From: Cervus elaphus
Lineage: Eukaryota > Chordata > Mammalia > Artiodactyla > Cervidae
Assembly: GCF_910594005.1 (NCBI RefSeq)
Contig: NC_057823.1
Span: forward strand, 101,666,015-101,730,014
Length of the DNA: 64,000 nt
Reading direction: 5' to 3'
Positions 43,646 to 55,489 of the stretch are shown in pieces. The number at the start of each line of letters is the position of its first letter. Within the stretch, counting starts at the first letter, position 1. The notes beneath the pieces are model-generated. The model was given only the letters and a program-made list of their open reading frames with translations, was not told where the DNA came from and ran no database searches. Made by a program: the position numbers and the translations under genes.

Positions 43646-46613
43646 TTTTTTTTTTTTAAATTTATTATTTAAAAAAACTTTTTTTTTGTTAGTTGGAGGC
43701 TAATTACTTCACAACATTTCAGTGGGTTTTGTCATACATTGATATGAATCAGCCATAGATTTACACGTATTCCCCATCCCAATCCCCCCTCCCACCTCCC
43801 TCTCCACCCGATTCCTCTGGGTCTTCCCAGTGCACCAGGCCCGAGCACTTGTCTCATGCATCCAACCTGGGCTGGTGATCTGTTTCACCATAGATAGTAT
43901 ACATGCTGTTCTTTTGAAACATCTCACCCTCACCTTCTCCCACAGAGTTCAAAAGTCTGTTCTGTACTTCTGTGTCTCTTTTTCTGTTTTGCATATAGGG
44001 TTATCATTACCATCTTTCTAAATTCCATATATATGTGTTAGTATGCTGTAATGTTCTTTATCTTTCTGGCTTACTTCACTCTGTATAATGGGCTCCAGTT
44101 TCATCCATCTCATTAGAACTGATTCAAATGAATTCTTTTTAACGGCTGAGTAATATTCCATGGTGTATATGTACCACAGCTTCCTTATCCATTCATCTGC
44201 TGATGGGCATCTAGGTTGCTTCCATGTCCTGGCTATTATAAACAGTGCTGCGATGAACATTGGGGTGCATGTGTCTCTTTCAGATCTGGTTTCCTCAGTG
44301 TGTATGCCCAGAAGTGGGATTGCTGGGTCATATGGCAGTTCTATTTCCAGTTTTTTAAGAAATCTCCACACTGTTCTCCATAGTGGCTGTACTAGTTTGC
44401 ATTCCCACCAACAGTGTAAGAGGGTTCCCTTTTCTCCACACCCTCTCCAGCATTTATCGCTTGTAGACTTTTGGATAGCAGCCATCCTGACTGGCGTGTA
44501 ATGGTACCTCATTGTGGTTTTGATTTGCATTTCTCTGATAATGAGTGATGTTGAGCATCTTTTCATGTGTTAGCCATCTGTATGTCTTCTTTGGAGAAAT
44601 GTCTGTTTAGTTCTTTGGCCCATTTTTTGATTGGGTCATTTATTTTTCTGGAATTGAGCTGCAGGAGCTGCTTGTATATTTTTGAGATTAATCCTTTGTT
44701 TGTTTCTTCATTTGCTATTATTTTCTCCCAATCTGAGGGCTGTCTTTTCACCTTACTTATAGTTTCCTTTGTAGTGCAAAAGCTTTTAAGTTTCATTAGG
44801 TCCCATTTGTTTATTTTTGCTTTTATTTCCAATATTCTGAGAGGTGGGTCATAGAGGATCTTGCTGTGATTTATGTCGGAGAGTGTTTTGCCTATGTTCT
44901 CCTCTAGGAGTTTTATAGTTTCTGGTCTTACATTTAGATCTTTAATCCATTTTGAGTTTATTTTTGTGTATGATGTTAGAAAGTGTTCTAGTTTCATTCT
45001 TTTACAAGTGGTTGACCAGTTTTCCCAGCACCACTTGTTAAAGAGGTTGTCTTTTTTCCATTGTATATCCTTGCCTCCTTTGTCAAAGATAAGGTGTCCA
45101 TAGGTTCGTGGATTTATCTCTGGGCTTTCTATTCTGTTCCATTGATCTATATTTCTGTCTTTGTGCCAGTACCATACTGTCTTGATGACTGTGGCTTTGT
45201 AGTAGAGTCTGAAGTCAGGCAGATTGATTCCTCCAGTTCCATTCTTCTTTCTCAAGATTACTTTGGCTATTCGAGGTTTTTTGTATTTCCATACAAATTG
45301 TGAAATTATTTGTTCTAGTTCTGTGAAAAATACAGTTGGTAGCTTGATAGGGATTGCATTGAATCTATAGATTGCTTTGGGTAGAATAGCCATTTTGACA
45401 ATATTGATTCTTCCAATCCATGAACACGGTATGTTTCTCCATCTGTTTGTGTCCTCTTTGATTTCTTTCATCAGTGTTTTATAGTTTTCTATGTATAGGT
45501 CTTTTGTTTCTTTAGGTAGATATACTCCTAAGTATTTTATTCTTTTTGTTGCAATGGTGAATGGTATTGTTTCCTTAATTTCTCTTTCTGTTTTTTCATT
45601 GTTAGTATATAGGAATGCAAGGGATTTCTGTGTGTTAATTTTATATCCTGCAACTTTACTATATTCATTGATTAGCTCTAGTAATTTTCTGGTAGAGTCT
45701 TTAGGGTTTTCTATGTAGAGGATCATGTCATCTGCAAACAGTGAGAGTTTCACTTCTTCTTTTCCTATCTGGATTCCTTTTACTTCTTTTTCTGCTCTGA
45801 TTGCTGTGGCCAAAACTTCCAACACTATGTTGAATAGTAGTGGTGAGAGTGGGCACCCTTGTCTTGTTCCTGATTTCAGGGGAAATGCCTTCAATTTTTC
45901 ACCATTGAGGGTGATGCTTGCTGTGGGTTTGTCATATATAGCTTTTATTATGTTGAGGTATGTTCCTTCTATTCCTGCTTTCTGGAGAGTTTTAATCATA
46001 AATGAGTGTTGAATTTTGTCAAAGGCTTTCTCTGCATCTATTGAGATAATCATATGGTTTTTATCTTTCAATTTGTTAATGTGGTGTATTACATTGATTG
46101 ATTTGAGGATATTAAAGAATCCTTGCATTCCTTGGATAAAGCCCACTTGGTCATGGTGTATGATTTTTTTAATATGTTGTTGGATTCTGTTTGCTAGAAT
46201 TTTGTTAAGGATTTTTGCATCTATGTTCATCAGTGATATTGGCCTGTAGTTTTCTTTTTTTGTGGCATCTTTGTCTGGTTTTGGAATTAGGGTGATGGTG
46301 GCCTCATAGAATGAGTTTGGAAGTTTACCTTCATCTGCAATTTTCTGGAAGAGTTTGAGTAAAATAGGTGTTAGTTCCTCTCTAAATTTTTGGTAGAATT
46401 CAGCTGTGAAGCCATCTGGTCCTGGGCTTTTGTTTGCTGGAAGATTTTTGATTACAGTTTTGATTTCCTTGCTTGTGATGGGTCTGTTAAGATCTTCTAT
46501 TTCTTCCTGGTTCAGATTTGGAAAGTTATACTTTTCTAAGAATTTGTCCATTTCATCCAAGTTGTCCATTTTATTGGCATAGAGCTGCTGGTAGTAGTCT
46601 CTTATGATCCTTT
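43646..46613 (-). mobile_element. young L1 LINE, 5'-truncated, 3.0 kb
   Basis: Target duplication tgaagatctttttt at 43632-43645 and 46614-46627. From the left: T run, 3' UTR (gttggaggctaattacttc, tttgtcatacattgatatg, cattccccatcccaatcc-like), then the 3' two thirds of ORF2. The endonuclease part of ORF2, ORF1 and the promoter are missing, so the copy cannot move on its own. It is about 2% different by eye from the L1 end at 47390. Confidence 0.95.
44018..46613 (-). pseudogene. L1 ORF2 reverse transcriptase and C terminus, one frameshift
   Basis: ORF2 normally encodes endonuclease, reverse transcriptase and a Cys-rich C terminus and copies L1 and SINE RNA into DNA at the target site. Here an open frame of 668 codons from the Met at 46569 (a dozen more codons upstream) holds the RT: ITLIPKPDKDATKKENYRPI (residues about 92-111), SIDAEKAFD with catalytic Asp 178, SGTRQGCPLSPLLFN (233-247), and the FADD box at 278-281. 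It ends at 44563. A 4-base deletion near 44563-44570 relative to the expected reading shifts into a second frame, 44018-44566 (182 codons), with the CCHC cluster C39-C43-H51-C56 and the C-terminal SVLMRWMKLEPIIQSEVSQK. Apart from that shift and the missing N terminus, no stop is seen. Confidence 0.93.
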
Positions 46614-47034
46614 TGAAGATCTTTTTTGTACAGTTCTTCTGTGTATTCCTGCCACCCCTGCCACCCCTTCTTAATATCTTCTGCTTCTGTTAGGTCCATA
46701 CCATTTCTGTCCTTTATCGAGCCCATCTTTGCATGAAATGTTCCCTTGGTATCTCTAATTTTCTTGAAGAGATCTCTAGTTTCACCATTCTCTTGTTTTC
46801 CTCTATTTCTTTGCATTGATCACTGAGGAAGGCTTTTTAATCTCTCCTTGCTATTCTTTGGTACTCTGCATTCAGATGGGAATATCTTTCCTTTTCTTCT
46901 TTGCTTTTTGCATCGCTTCTTTTCACAGCTATTTGTAAGGCCTCCTCAGACAGCCATTTTGCTTTTTTGCATTTCTTTTCCATGGGGATGGTCTTGATCC
47001 CTGTCTCCTGTACAAACCTCTGCCCATAGTTCAC
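46571..47034 (-). pseudogene. BovB ORF upstream part
   Basis: Two frames, 46837-47034 (QETGIKTIPMEKKCKKAKW) and 46571-46816 (GETRDLFKKIRDTKGTFHAK, WQEYTEELYKKDLQ), cover the linker between endonuclease and RT. A stop and frame change lie between them near 46817-46836, and a small tandem GWQGWQ expansion is present (46661-46681 region, ccacccctgccacccc). The last frame runs across the junction into the L1 5' end out of L1 frame. Confidence 0.82.
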
Positions 47035-47243
47035 CAGGCACTCTGTCTATCAGATCTAGTCCTTTAAATCTGTTTTCACTTCCACTGTATAGTCATAAGG
47101 GATTTGATTTAGGTCATACCTGAATGGTCTAGTGGTTTTCCCTACTTTCTTCAATTTAAGTCTGAATTTGGCAATAAGGAGTTCATGATCTGAGCCACAG
47201 TCAGCTCCTGGTCTTGTTTTTGCTGACTGTATAGAGCTTCCAG

Positions 47244-47389
47244 TTTTCTTTCTTTTTTTTTTTTTTCCCTAGTGAAGAAATCTCAACTTTGCTAAAACCT
47301 AGATTTACTGACTGGCATTGTTCTTTCAGACTTTCACTTTATGAGGCTCCATGTGTTTTCGATCCTAACAGGAACCTGCTTTTGTTATT
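47244..47389. other. unique sequence with T run
   Basis: A T run lies at about 47252-47267, then unique DNA up to the left target duplication at 47373-47389. Confidence 0.5.
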
Positions 47390-47847
47390 TTTTTTTTTTT
47401 TTAATTTTTTTATTAGTTGGAGGCTAATTACTTCACAACATTTCAGTGGGTTTTGTCATACATTGATATGAATCAGCCATAGATTTACACTTATTCCCCA
47501 TCCCGATCCCCCCTCCCATCTCCCTCTCCACCCGATTCCTCTGGGTCTTCCCAGTGCACCAGGCCGGAGCACTTGTCTCATGCATCCCACCTGGGCTGGT
47601 GATCTGTTTCACCATAGATAGTATACATGCTGTTCTTTTGAAACATCTCACCCTCACCTTCTCCCACAGAGTTCAAAAGTCTGTTCTGTATTTCTGTGTC
47701 TCTTTTTCTGTTTTGCATATAGGGTTATCGTTACCATCTTTCTAAATTCCATATATATGTGTTAGTATGCTGTAATGTTCTTTATCTTTCTGGCTTACTT
47801 CACTCTGTATAAGGGGCTCCAGTTTCATCCATCTCATTAGGACTGAA
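47390..47847 (-). mobile_element. young L1 3' fragment, 458 bp
   Basis: The perfect 17-bp target duplication aacctgcttttgttatt lies at 47373-47389 and 47848-47864. The insert is T run, L1 3' UTR and about 60-90 bp of the ORF2 end (reverse). It is nearly the same as 43675-44110, with roughly nine differences that I can count, so both are recent members of one subfamily. Confidence 0.95.
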
Positions 47848-47864
47848 AACCTGCTTTTGTTATT

Positions 47865-48060
47865 ATCTTTCTGGATAAGTGATTCCTTTTCCTCAATTAT
47901 GCCCTGAGGTGGATTAGGCCAAAGATAGTTCCACATTGGACGTGTGTATTTAGGGGAAAGTACAGTTTGTAAAGAAGGTGGAATTACGCCTTGATAAAGA
48001 ATGTCTCGGCAGGCAATTTCTTTTCGAAAATGCTTGTCTTTTCTACTGCATGTAATAGAC
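47865..48060. other. unique sequence
   Basis: No feature seen. Confidence 0.4.
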
Positions 48061-48500
48061 ACCAGGACTCATCCTTTCAGTTCATAATTAGTGAGTGTTT
48101 GTTATAGGCCAAGTCGTAGTTTCAATGTTAACTGCTCAGTGGTAAAGAAGCTTCCAAGCCAAGTTAAATGTTTATTAAACAAGTGAATCAGTACATAAAT
48201 AAGATAACCGCTAAAAGAAAACAAGACAAGTGATGGCATAAAAGTGATGTGGTTGGTCAGAGTCAGGTGGAGACTTAGGTGGATTGGTCAGGTAAGGCCT
48301 CTCTGAGGAGGGGACATTTAAAAAGGAAATGACAAGGAGAGCGGCCTGTGAAGATCTGGTGGGGATCCGAATGTTGCAGGCACGGGGAGCCAGGACAGCA
48401 AATCCGCTGCTGGGCAGCAGAACAAGGCTCTGCGTGGGAAGAAACCTGCTGGCCACTTCCCCGAGTGACTGTAGAGAAGTCCGTGTAAACCGTCTTTAGC
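48061..48500 (-). repeat. L2 LINE remnant
   Basis: Reverse L2: gtgagtgtttgttataggcc, then aggcctctctgaggagggg, acatttaaaaaggaaatgac, gtgaagatctggtgggg and gttgcaggcacggggagcc. It is diverged and non-coding; the minus-strand frames over it are chance. Confidence 0.55.
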
Positions 48501-49100
48501 AAAGACCCACGAGCCATTAAACACGTCTCCTTACTTGGCAGTCCTACAGCTATCTTTCTAAAATTTGACCTTTAATTCTGAAAACCGAGACAATTCCTCA
48601 ACTGTAAAGAGACAAATGATTAATATTGTTCTTACATTTATGCCCTTTTTATTTGCTAGAAGAAAAAAATTCAGTGTCAAGCAAGGGCACTGTTTAGAAA
48701 ATCTAAAGCTCTAGTCTACATGATAACCCAAGGAAGTGATATAAGACCACTGCTAATTTGATACTTCCTACTAGTCAGATTTGGCAGTTAGGGGAGGAGC
48801 AGAAATATCTTATCCCATGCAGATTCTGAACATATCCTTTTAGGTACAGAAGACCAGATCTAGGTATTGTGGTCTATATCAATGAATTAAAGCATGAGTG
48901 TGGACCAGGAATTAAAGTGGAATATAGAAATATTTATTAATCAAGTCTTCATTAATCACAAACTCTTAATTTAAAAATTAAGGCAATTATCTGTAAAATA
49001 GCTGGTATGATTTACATATTTTTAAAAAATTTAAATATATAAAATTACACACACATAGACACACAGGTAAGATTTTTATTTAGTTCTTTTCACTTGGCAG
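48501..49100. other. unique AT-rich sequence
   Basis: No feature recognised. Confidence 0.45.
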
Positions 49101-49240
49101 AGCAGTATCACTCCAGTTTGACAGATGAGAAAACTGAAGTTTAAACCTCTTAAGTGACTTAAACATGTTTATAGTGTAAAAACATGTAAAACTAGGACTT
49201 CAGCACAGCTATTTCTAATTCTGAAGTCCATCCTTTTTTG
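49101..49240 (+). repeat. MIR remnant
   Basis: tttgacagatgagaaaactg, cctcttaagtgacttaaac and gtaaaactaggacttcagc follow the forward MIR order. Confidence 0.55.
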
Positions 49241-49539
49241 CCAGGACATACTGAATTTTCAAATTTTGGTAAAACTGAAGACTTTCATTTATTTGTTTTG
49301 TTTGTGGTTCTGCTAACTAAACGAAAAGTATAAATAAGTTACCAGAGGGAAAATTTTACTTGGCCTTCTTAAACCATATGCAGTTTGCTAGACCTCTGGA
49401 AGTGTTTAGTCACATAGAACTGATACCCCCAAAGCAAAACAACTTTGTGTTACGTAAAATTATGTTTTATGTTATTGAGGCAGAATTGCCAAATAGTTAC
49501 TGGGAATATTTTGTTATTCTTGTATGATTACTATGGGGT

Positions 49540-49700
49540 GTAAAGTTAATGTTTATGAGCACCCACAATGTTTCAGAACGCAGTGGGCAGAGTTCTTTGT
49601 AACAGTGGTCTCCTTTAACCTGTCCCAGTTTATAGCCAAGGAACCTGAGGTACTGTGAATATAAGGAACCGATGTACATGAGAGAGCTGGGGTTGCATGC
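49540..49700 (+). repeat. MIR remnant (weak)
   Basis: atgagcacccacaatgtttc, tctcctttaacctgtccc and ccaaggaacctgaggtactg follow the MIR order with high divergence. Confidence 0.45.
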
Positions 49701-49999
49701 TTCCTGAGTGCCAACCTGTCATGTTGCTATCGTCTCTACAACCTTTGGAGTTTGAAAGCATTAACCTTTCTTTATAGATGGACAGAATACTTATGGTCTT
49801 TCAGTCTTTCAGATGGCACTTCTTTTTACCTGGCTTTAAAGTGAAATTTATCCTGTTTATAATAAAATCTAGATTCTTCTTTTACATATGTAAACTTTAT
49901 ATATCCTTTTTACTCTTTTTCCCAGGAAACTTTGGCAGATTTCAGGCCATTAGTGTCATTTATAGTTAATTGAAGTTTATTAAGTGGGAGCCTTAAAGA
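49701..49999. other. unique AT-rich sequence
   Basis: No feature seen. Confidence 0.4.
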
Positions 50000-50323
50000 T
50001 TAAATACCTTTCTTATTATTTATCATCAAACCTACTATTGTAGTGGAGCAAGGTATTAGCACCTGGGGAAAATAGAACCACTGGTTGTTTGACAGAGATA
50101 AATCCCTATAAAGGCCTTGAAGTTCAGTATGAACTTCATCTCTAGTACTGCTTTTGATTGATTTATAAGTGGATCGGGCTTCCCATTCATAATGCAACAA
50201 AGTAAATCCTCTGGTGGGTATATTGGTAGCCACAGTTTTGAAAGTTTGTGATAATTCATCACGATGATTTATACTTTCAAAATTATTCATTTCCGTTTCT
50301 ACTACTGGAAATGTTTTACTTTA
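50000..50323 (-). other. open frame of unknown origin (candidate exon or pseudogene piece)
   Basis: A minus-strand frame is open from a stop near 50324 to 50000. The Met at 50290 gives 96 codons with protein-like composition (RDELSQTFKTVATNIPTRGF, HYEWEARSTYKSIKSSTRDE). It matches no LINE, SINE or mariner in the window. On the minus strand it is preceded by tttccag and contains ttttccccag|gtgcta, so an exon is conceivable. I do not recognise the protein and chance is possible. Confidence 0.25.
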
Positions 50324-51604
50324 ATTAAAAACTTTTCAGCTCACAGCAGGAGTCATATGCATGGCATTATTAATCTATATTTTCAGTTCATGGCTTTAAA
50401 CTGTGTCCACAATTGCAACTTGCATTCTCAGCAACTAGATCTGTGGTTACCCAGAAAGCTAGCCACTAAACGTGACTGCCCTGATAGGACTCAAACAGCA
50501 TGCTGTAACAATGGGAGGTCAGCATATCCCTTTCAGATGCAGGTAGCATGTTCAAAAAAATTTCCCTATCAAGTCCTATGAGCTAAGAAATCAATGTTTT
50601 TTTATGAGGAAAGATTTGGAGAAAGAAACGAAGCCACTGAGATCAATCCTAGTTTTATTTAAGTAAAATGAATGCCCCTATATAGAAGGAATATTTTCAA
50701 TCTTGTTGAAGAGGTAAATAAGAAACAGTGTTTCACTGTCAAGATGCATCTTGCACATGTGATGGAAAATTACTGAAGAGAAGCAGTCACATTTCAGAGT
50801 CTCAAACCTGTTAGAAAGTGAGAGCAGTTTCTCTCCATGGAATTGTTACTGTGAAAAAACAGGCTCGCTTGTAACACTGGGGTGCTTGATTTCAAGTCCA
50901 AGTTTATATTGGGCCTTCAACAAGGTGTGGAACTGTAATAGGATGTGGTGGTTTGATATAAGGTAGTTTATAAGTCTAACCTTTAAAAGCCCATAGCATT
51001 CTCCTGAGAGTTCTCCCTTCTGATTTTTCTCTGGCAAGAAACACATGGGGGTCATTGTTAGATATTCTGAGTTGTTAAATAAATATGCAACAATCACTAT
51101 TGTATGAGAACATTTCCTTATCATCTCGACTGTGGTATATCTTTGGCATGGTTAAATTGTTGGCAAAAAAAGAAACAAACAAACATATCATAGACACCTT
51201 GATATTCCTAACTTTGGGACAGTGTGAACTGCATTTAATTATCTTAGAATATAGCTGTTCACCTCATACTGTTTTCAGAAATGAGATAAGAATAAGACCA
51301 ATTATAATAAGAAGACTCAAGCCTCCTGGGATTTGGTCTTCACTGGGTAAGATTTTAGGGAAATCCCTATTAATCTGATTTAATGTCTATGAGAAAGTAA
51401 TTTCTAGACAATTCTAATACAGGTTTTTCATTGCTTTATGAAATTCTCAGTGTTCCAGTCTGTAATTACTGCCTTGCTGACATGTGAATGAAGATCTACC
51501 ATGATCACAGTATGTCCCAGGCATGCTTACTTTGGTAGACGCCACTCCTTATTATATCAAATTCTAGTCCTAATGCACTTACTAGAATGTGTCTCATTAA
51601 ATTG
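50324..51604. other. unique AT-rich sequence
   Basis: No repeat family or gene recognised. Confidence 0.45.
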
Positions 51605-51780
51605 ATTTTAATATATATAATTATATATATAATAATATATATTATATAATAAATAATATTATATAATATAGATAAATATTATATATAATATAATACTATA
51701 TTATATATAAAAATAATATAATAATATAATATAATATTTATATTAATAAATAAATATATATAATAATATAATTTTATTTT
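51605..51780. repeat. AT-only low-complexity tract
   Basis: About 175 bp almost wholly A and T, made of TA, TAA and ATAT units with short palindromes (for example aatattatataatatt-like). Confidence 0.92.
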
Positions 51781-54700
51781 AGAAGGATAAATTAATTTTT
51801 GTGGGCATTCTTTGAATATATATATATTTAAAATTTTTGAAGACAGTGGTATATAATTTGGTGAGGAGGCTTGGAAAGCTAACAGATCTTAGGTTTTGTG
51901 TTTGCAATGGCTAATGCAAAAAAATGTCCCTGATTATGAAAAGCTGGTCTAAACTGTTGCAGTTCTATACGGAGGTCTAAGATAGCCATTGCAAAGCTAG
52001 TTTCATGGTTCTTATGGCAATGTTGATAAGTGTTTCCTCCCACTTTTGTCAGAAGTAATGCTGAAATGCTTGGGCTTCTTGAGACAAAATGCTGTTACCT
52101 TAAGGATAGTGTAACTGACAGAATCAGTGTTGTAAATCCCAGGTGAAACTGGTCCTTGATATGGAACAAGTATGACTCAGAGGCTAGTTTTTCAGCGTAA
52201 CAAATAAAATGATCCTTGGTTAATCTCACAGGTGCACACACATGTATGTATGTATGTATAACCTTTTTAACATGACCATATTAAATATTCTTTATAGAAA
52301 GCAGATGGAAGCCCTCCCATCCCCCACCTACACTATATACACTGAAGATTTTTTTTAAAAAAAGGTTGAAACTTGTGGATCAAAGATGAGGCAGGAGATA
52401 TAAGATGGATTAAAGTTAAAATGAAGATAAATTCCTGAAGGCAAACAAAGGCATGAGAAAATGCAGAGAGCTTTCAAGGTTAAATAGAGTGATAATCTCA
52501 AAAGCCAAATGAATTTAGAGTTCTATTCCACTTTATCACAACCTTTCACAAATAAGACCCTAAAGAGATACCTGGGTAAATATGATGAGCTGCTGCAGTA
52601 GCTTACCACAGAAATGCCGTATCTATCATCTAATTGCCTCTTTCTTACAATTTTTCTCTTATGTTAAAAAAAAGACTCATTTTGAGATTATTTTAATGAA
52701 TTATTGATATTTGGATCATCCCAATACAATGTGTATATTATTTTTCAGCTCACTTTGTTGGCTCTTAATTGTAGGTACCATTTTTTAATTAGAGAAAGAA
52801 TGTTTAAGTTGTCTGAAAGTGGTTAATGCCCTGATAGAGAGTTCTGTGCCAAAGTAGCTGGATTTTGTGTTTAAAATCTCTGTGGAACAGCTAGTTTTAC
52901 TGTGGTGTTAGCTGAAGATTTTCCTCCTCTTTCATTAATCTTTCCCTGTATACTTGCTGAATGCCTTTAGATCACTCATGACCTGGTCACTGAGGAACTT
53001 GCCAGCTAGCGGTTGACCAGTATGTGTCCTTTGTTTTGTATTCTGTATGATCTGATGGGTCATCAGGTCAGTGCCCAACTGTATTAGAAATAATAGCTGT
53101 AAGTGAAATCATAGTGAGCCCTTAAAAGCCCATAAAATGGGTGAAAAGCCATTTGATCAGGAAATACCCTAGGAGAAGTTTGGTTGTGTGAAACATAACA
53201 AGTGCATATACTTTAACTCATCCTGGCCACTGACTTATATTTTATATCAGTGCTGAGTGTTCAACATTGTTGAATTTGATTTTTAAAGCTAGAATAATTG
53301 GGAAGAAGATTCTTACAGTAAAGTCAGTGTACAACATCTTCATTTGACTGCTAATATTTATCAGGTCACCACAGCTCTACCTGTAGTTTCAAAAAGAAAG
53401 TATGTATTGTGTTGGCATTATTTGACTATCTTCTAGTAGAAAATACATCATGTGGGAAATTTATATTTTAAGAATGTTATGGGTAAGAAAAATCTCGTGT
53501 CCAAAGTTAGAGTTTGTAAAAATTAGAATGAGTAAGACAGTTATTCCAGAACTGAGAATATGAACTTTGTTTCCAAGTGGAACATATAGTTAACAAGGAG
53601 AATAAAAGAAAACGGTTTGTGTTAAGGAAGACAGACTTTTTAGGTGTCTCATTATTTATGACAAGTGTCTACACCTTTGAAAGTACAGCATTGGCCTGAA
53701 AAATAAATCTAGAGACAGTATGAACAGATAGATATGGGATCCACCTTTATTGTTTTGAAATTGGAACTGAGCTAGCAGCTTGCTAGGTAATCGTGCCTGC
53801 TTGCTGGCAGCGGGAATCGTCCACAACCAGACTGATCCTGCTCTGATAACAGCACAGTTGAGTCTGAGAGGGCGGGGAGAGGGAACGGAGAGCCTGGATA
53901 AGTCTGTAGAAGACAACCGTGCTACTGAATTAGGAACCAGTTAGAAGTGGAGGGGTTTGGGCTTATGAAATTCTGCGTCATTGACAGTAGTGTTCTGAGA
54001 GCACCACTGGGCTTCTTGGAGGAACTTGGGATGATTTTAGAAGGTACATGGGCACAACATTTAAAAACACCAAGCCACATTTTAGAAAGAGAAGCACCTT
54101 AAAACAACAACAACAATATTTTCCTAATGAGAATAGGGAGAGAGGCAACAACCAAACCAAACCCCGGTGTGGTGCTAATGTGTCCTCACCAGTCCCTGGC
54201 ACTTGCTGTCTCTCTGTTGAATAATCTGGAGGCTGACCTGGGCAAACAGCTGCATTAGTGAGATGTTTATGGCCATTTTAAATGACACATGGTATTGGCT
54301 TTTCATTTAAAATAAAGGTAGAAAGTTTTTTAAAGTGAATTTATTTAAGTAAAAATAATATTTAAAATACCAAGTATATGAGACTAGGTGTTATAGAGAT
54401 AAGATACAAGTCGAGACAGCAGAATGTAAAAGAGGGTAGTTTAGCCAACACTGGTGTAGAGAGGTGCTTCAAGCCCTCTCGTATTTATGAGAGATTTTGG
54501 AGATGTCTGGCCAAACAGCACATGCTAAAGCTTTCCTTTGTAATTCCACCTTCTAAGGGTCAGAACTCTGTACCCTGGGAGGGAGGCGGACCTCTGCTTG
54601 TTCAACACTAGGGGAAACAAGTAGTTGCAATGGAAGCTTGGATAGACCATTCTTGAAGTAAAAAGGAAACATAATACTGTTTTCACCTCCATACATTCAC

Positions 54701-55479
54701 ACTTGGTATGAATTTGCTTGCAACAGTCATGTTTATAGTCAGAAAATGGAAAAAAAAAAACAATGGCTTTTCTGTTGACCTTTCTTGAACATATGAAGTT
54801 TATTTTATACATTTGTATTTAAAAAGAAAACATATTTGGTAACAGTTGAAGAAAATATATCTAAAATTTAGCTATATTTTAAAAGAAAAATTATAAGTAT
54901 ATTCTCTCATCTTTAATATATCATAATATAAGCATTTGTCAAAAAATTCCATTGAGGACACTGATTTTTGAGTGGTCTGGGTTCATATCTGAGAGTCCAG
55001 AAATAGGATGGATTCGTTTCTTTACTCTGACTCCTGCTTGCCCTTTTCTTACAGGGCTAGGGTCATCTAAGAAAGTAACACTCAGCAAGTTATATGATAT
55101 TTCAGCAAGTAGCTAACTCATAAATTAAGAGATTGCCACTTAAGTGGACAGTGAATGTAAATGGATTATTTTATGGAGACTTTGAGGCCTCTAACAACTT
55201 TCTGTAAAGATTGCTTGATATATGAAGGGAGCTTTTGCACAGCTGATTTATTTGCTGTATGCTTTTTACCCTTAGCACATGGGCATTAAAATAAATGCCT
55301 TGAGTGCTAACTAAATCTAGAAGTGGCTGTGTTAAGTATGGTTTGGAAAAAAAGTTGAATTAGATGACAAGCTTATTAAAATATTAAAAGGAAATATTTT
55401 TATATCCATTGGGCTCTACTGGGAGCAGACTGGCTCAAAGCAGATCTCAACAGTTTATACTTTCACGTTCACCCCCCAT
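51781..55479. other. unique AT-rich sequence
   Basis: The longest stretch without a recognised element (3.7 kb). Only a short (GTAT)n at 52243-52260 and an (AAC)n at 54103-54117 stand out. Frames at 53656-53916, 53978-54202 and 54378-54611 have no family resemblance. Confidence 0.5.
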
Positions 55480-55489
55480 CCTGAAATTG

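Larger units (their letters stand above)
42064..47243 (-). mobile_element. BovB (RTE) LINE split by a young L1
   Basis: Reverse BovB pieces at 42064-43645 and 46628-47243 are contiguous in the element; together they are about 2.2 kb. The 3' terminus is at the left (gttcagttcagtcgctcag). The copy is 5'-truncated near gtatagagcttcc. The L1 between them has a 14-bp target duplication made from BovB sequence. No TSD for the BovB itself was found. Confidence 0.92.

Noticed and set aside
43709..43933. 74-codon minus frame, repeated with few changes at 47433-47657
   Set aside because: Both lie in the 3' UTR of the two young L1 copies. Their similarity reflects shared L1 ancestry, not a conserved gene pair.
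44563..46569. 668-codon frame as a host gene
   Set aside because: It is the reverse transcriptase part of an L1 with a target duplication around the whole element, not a cellular gene.
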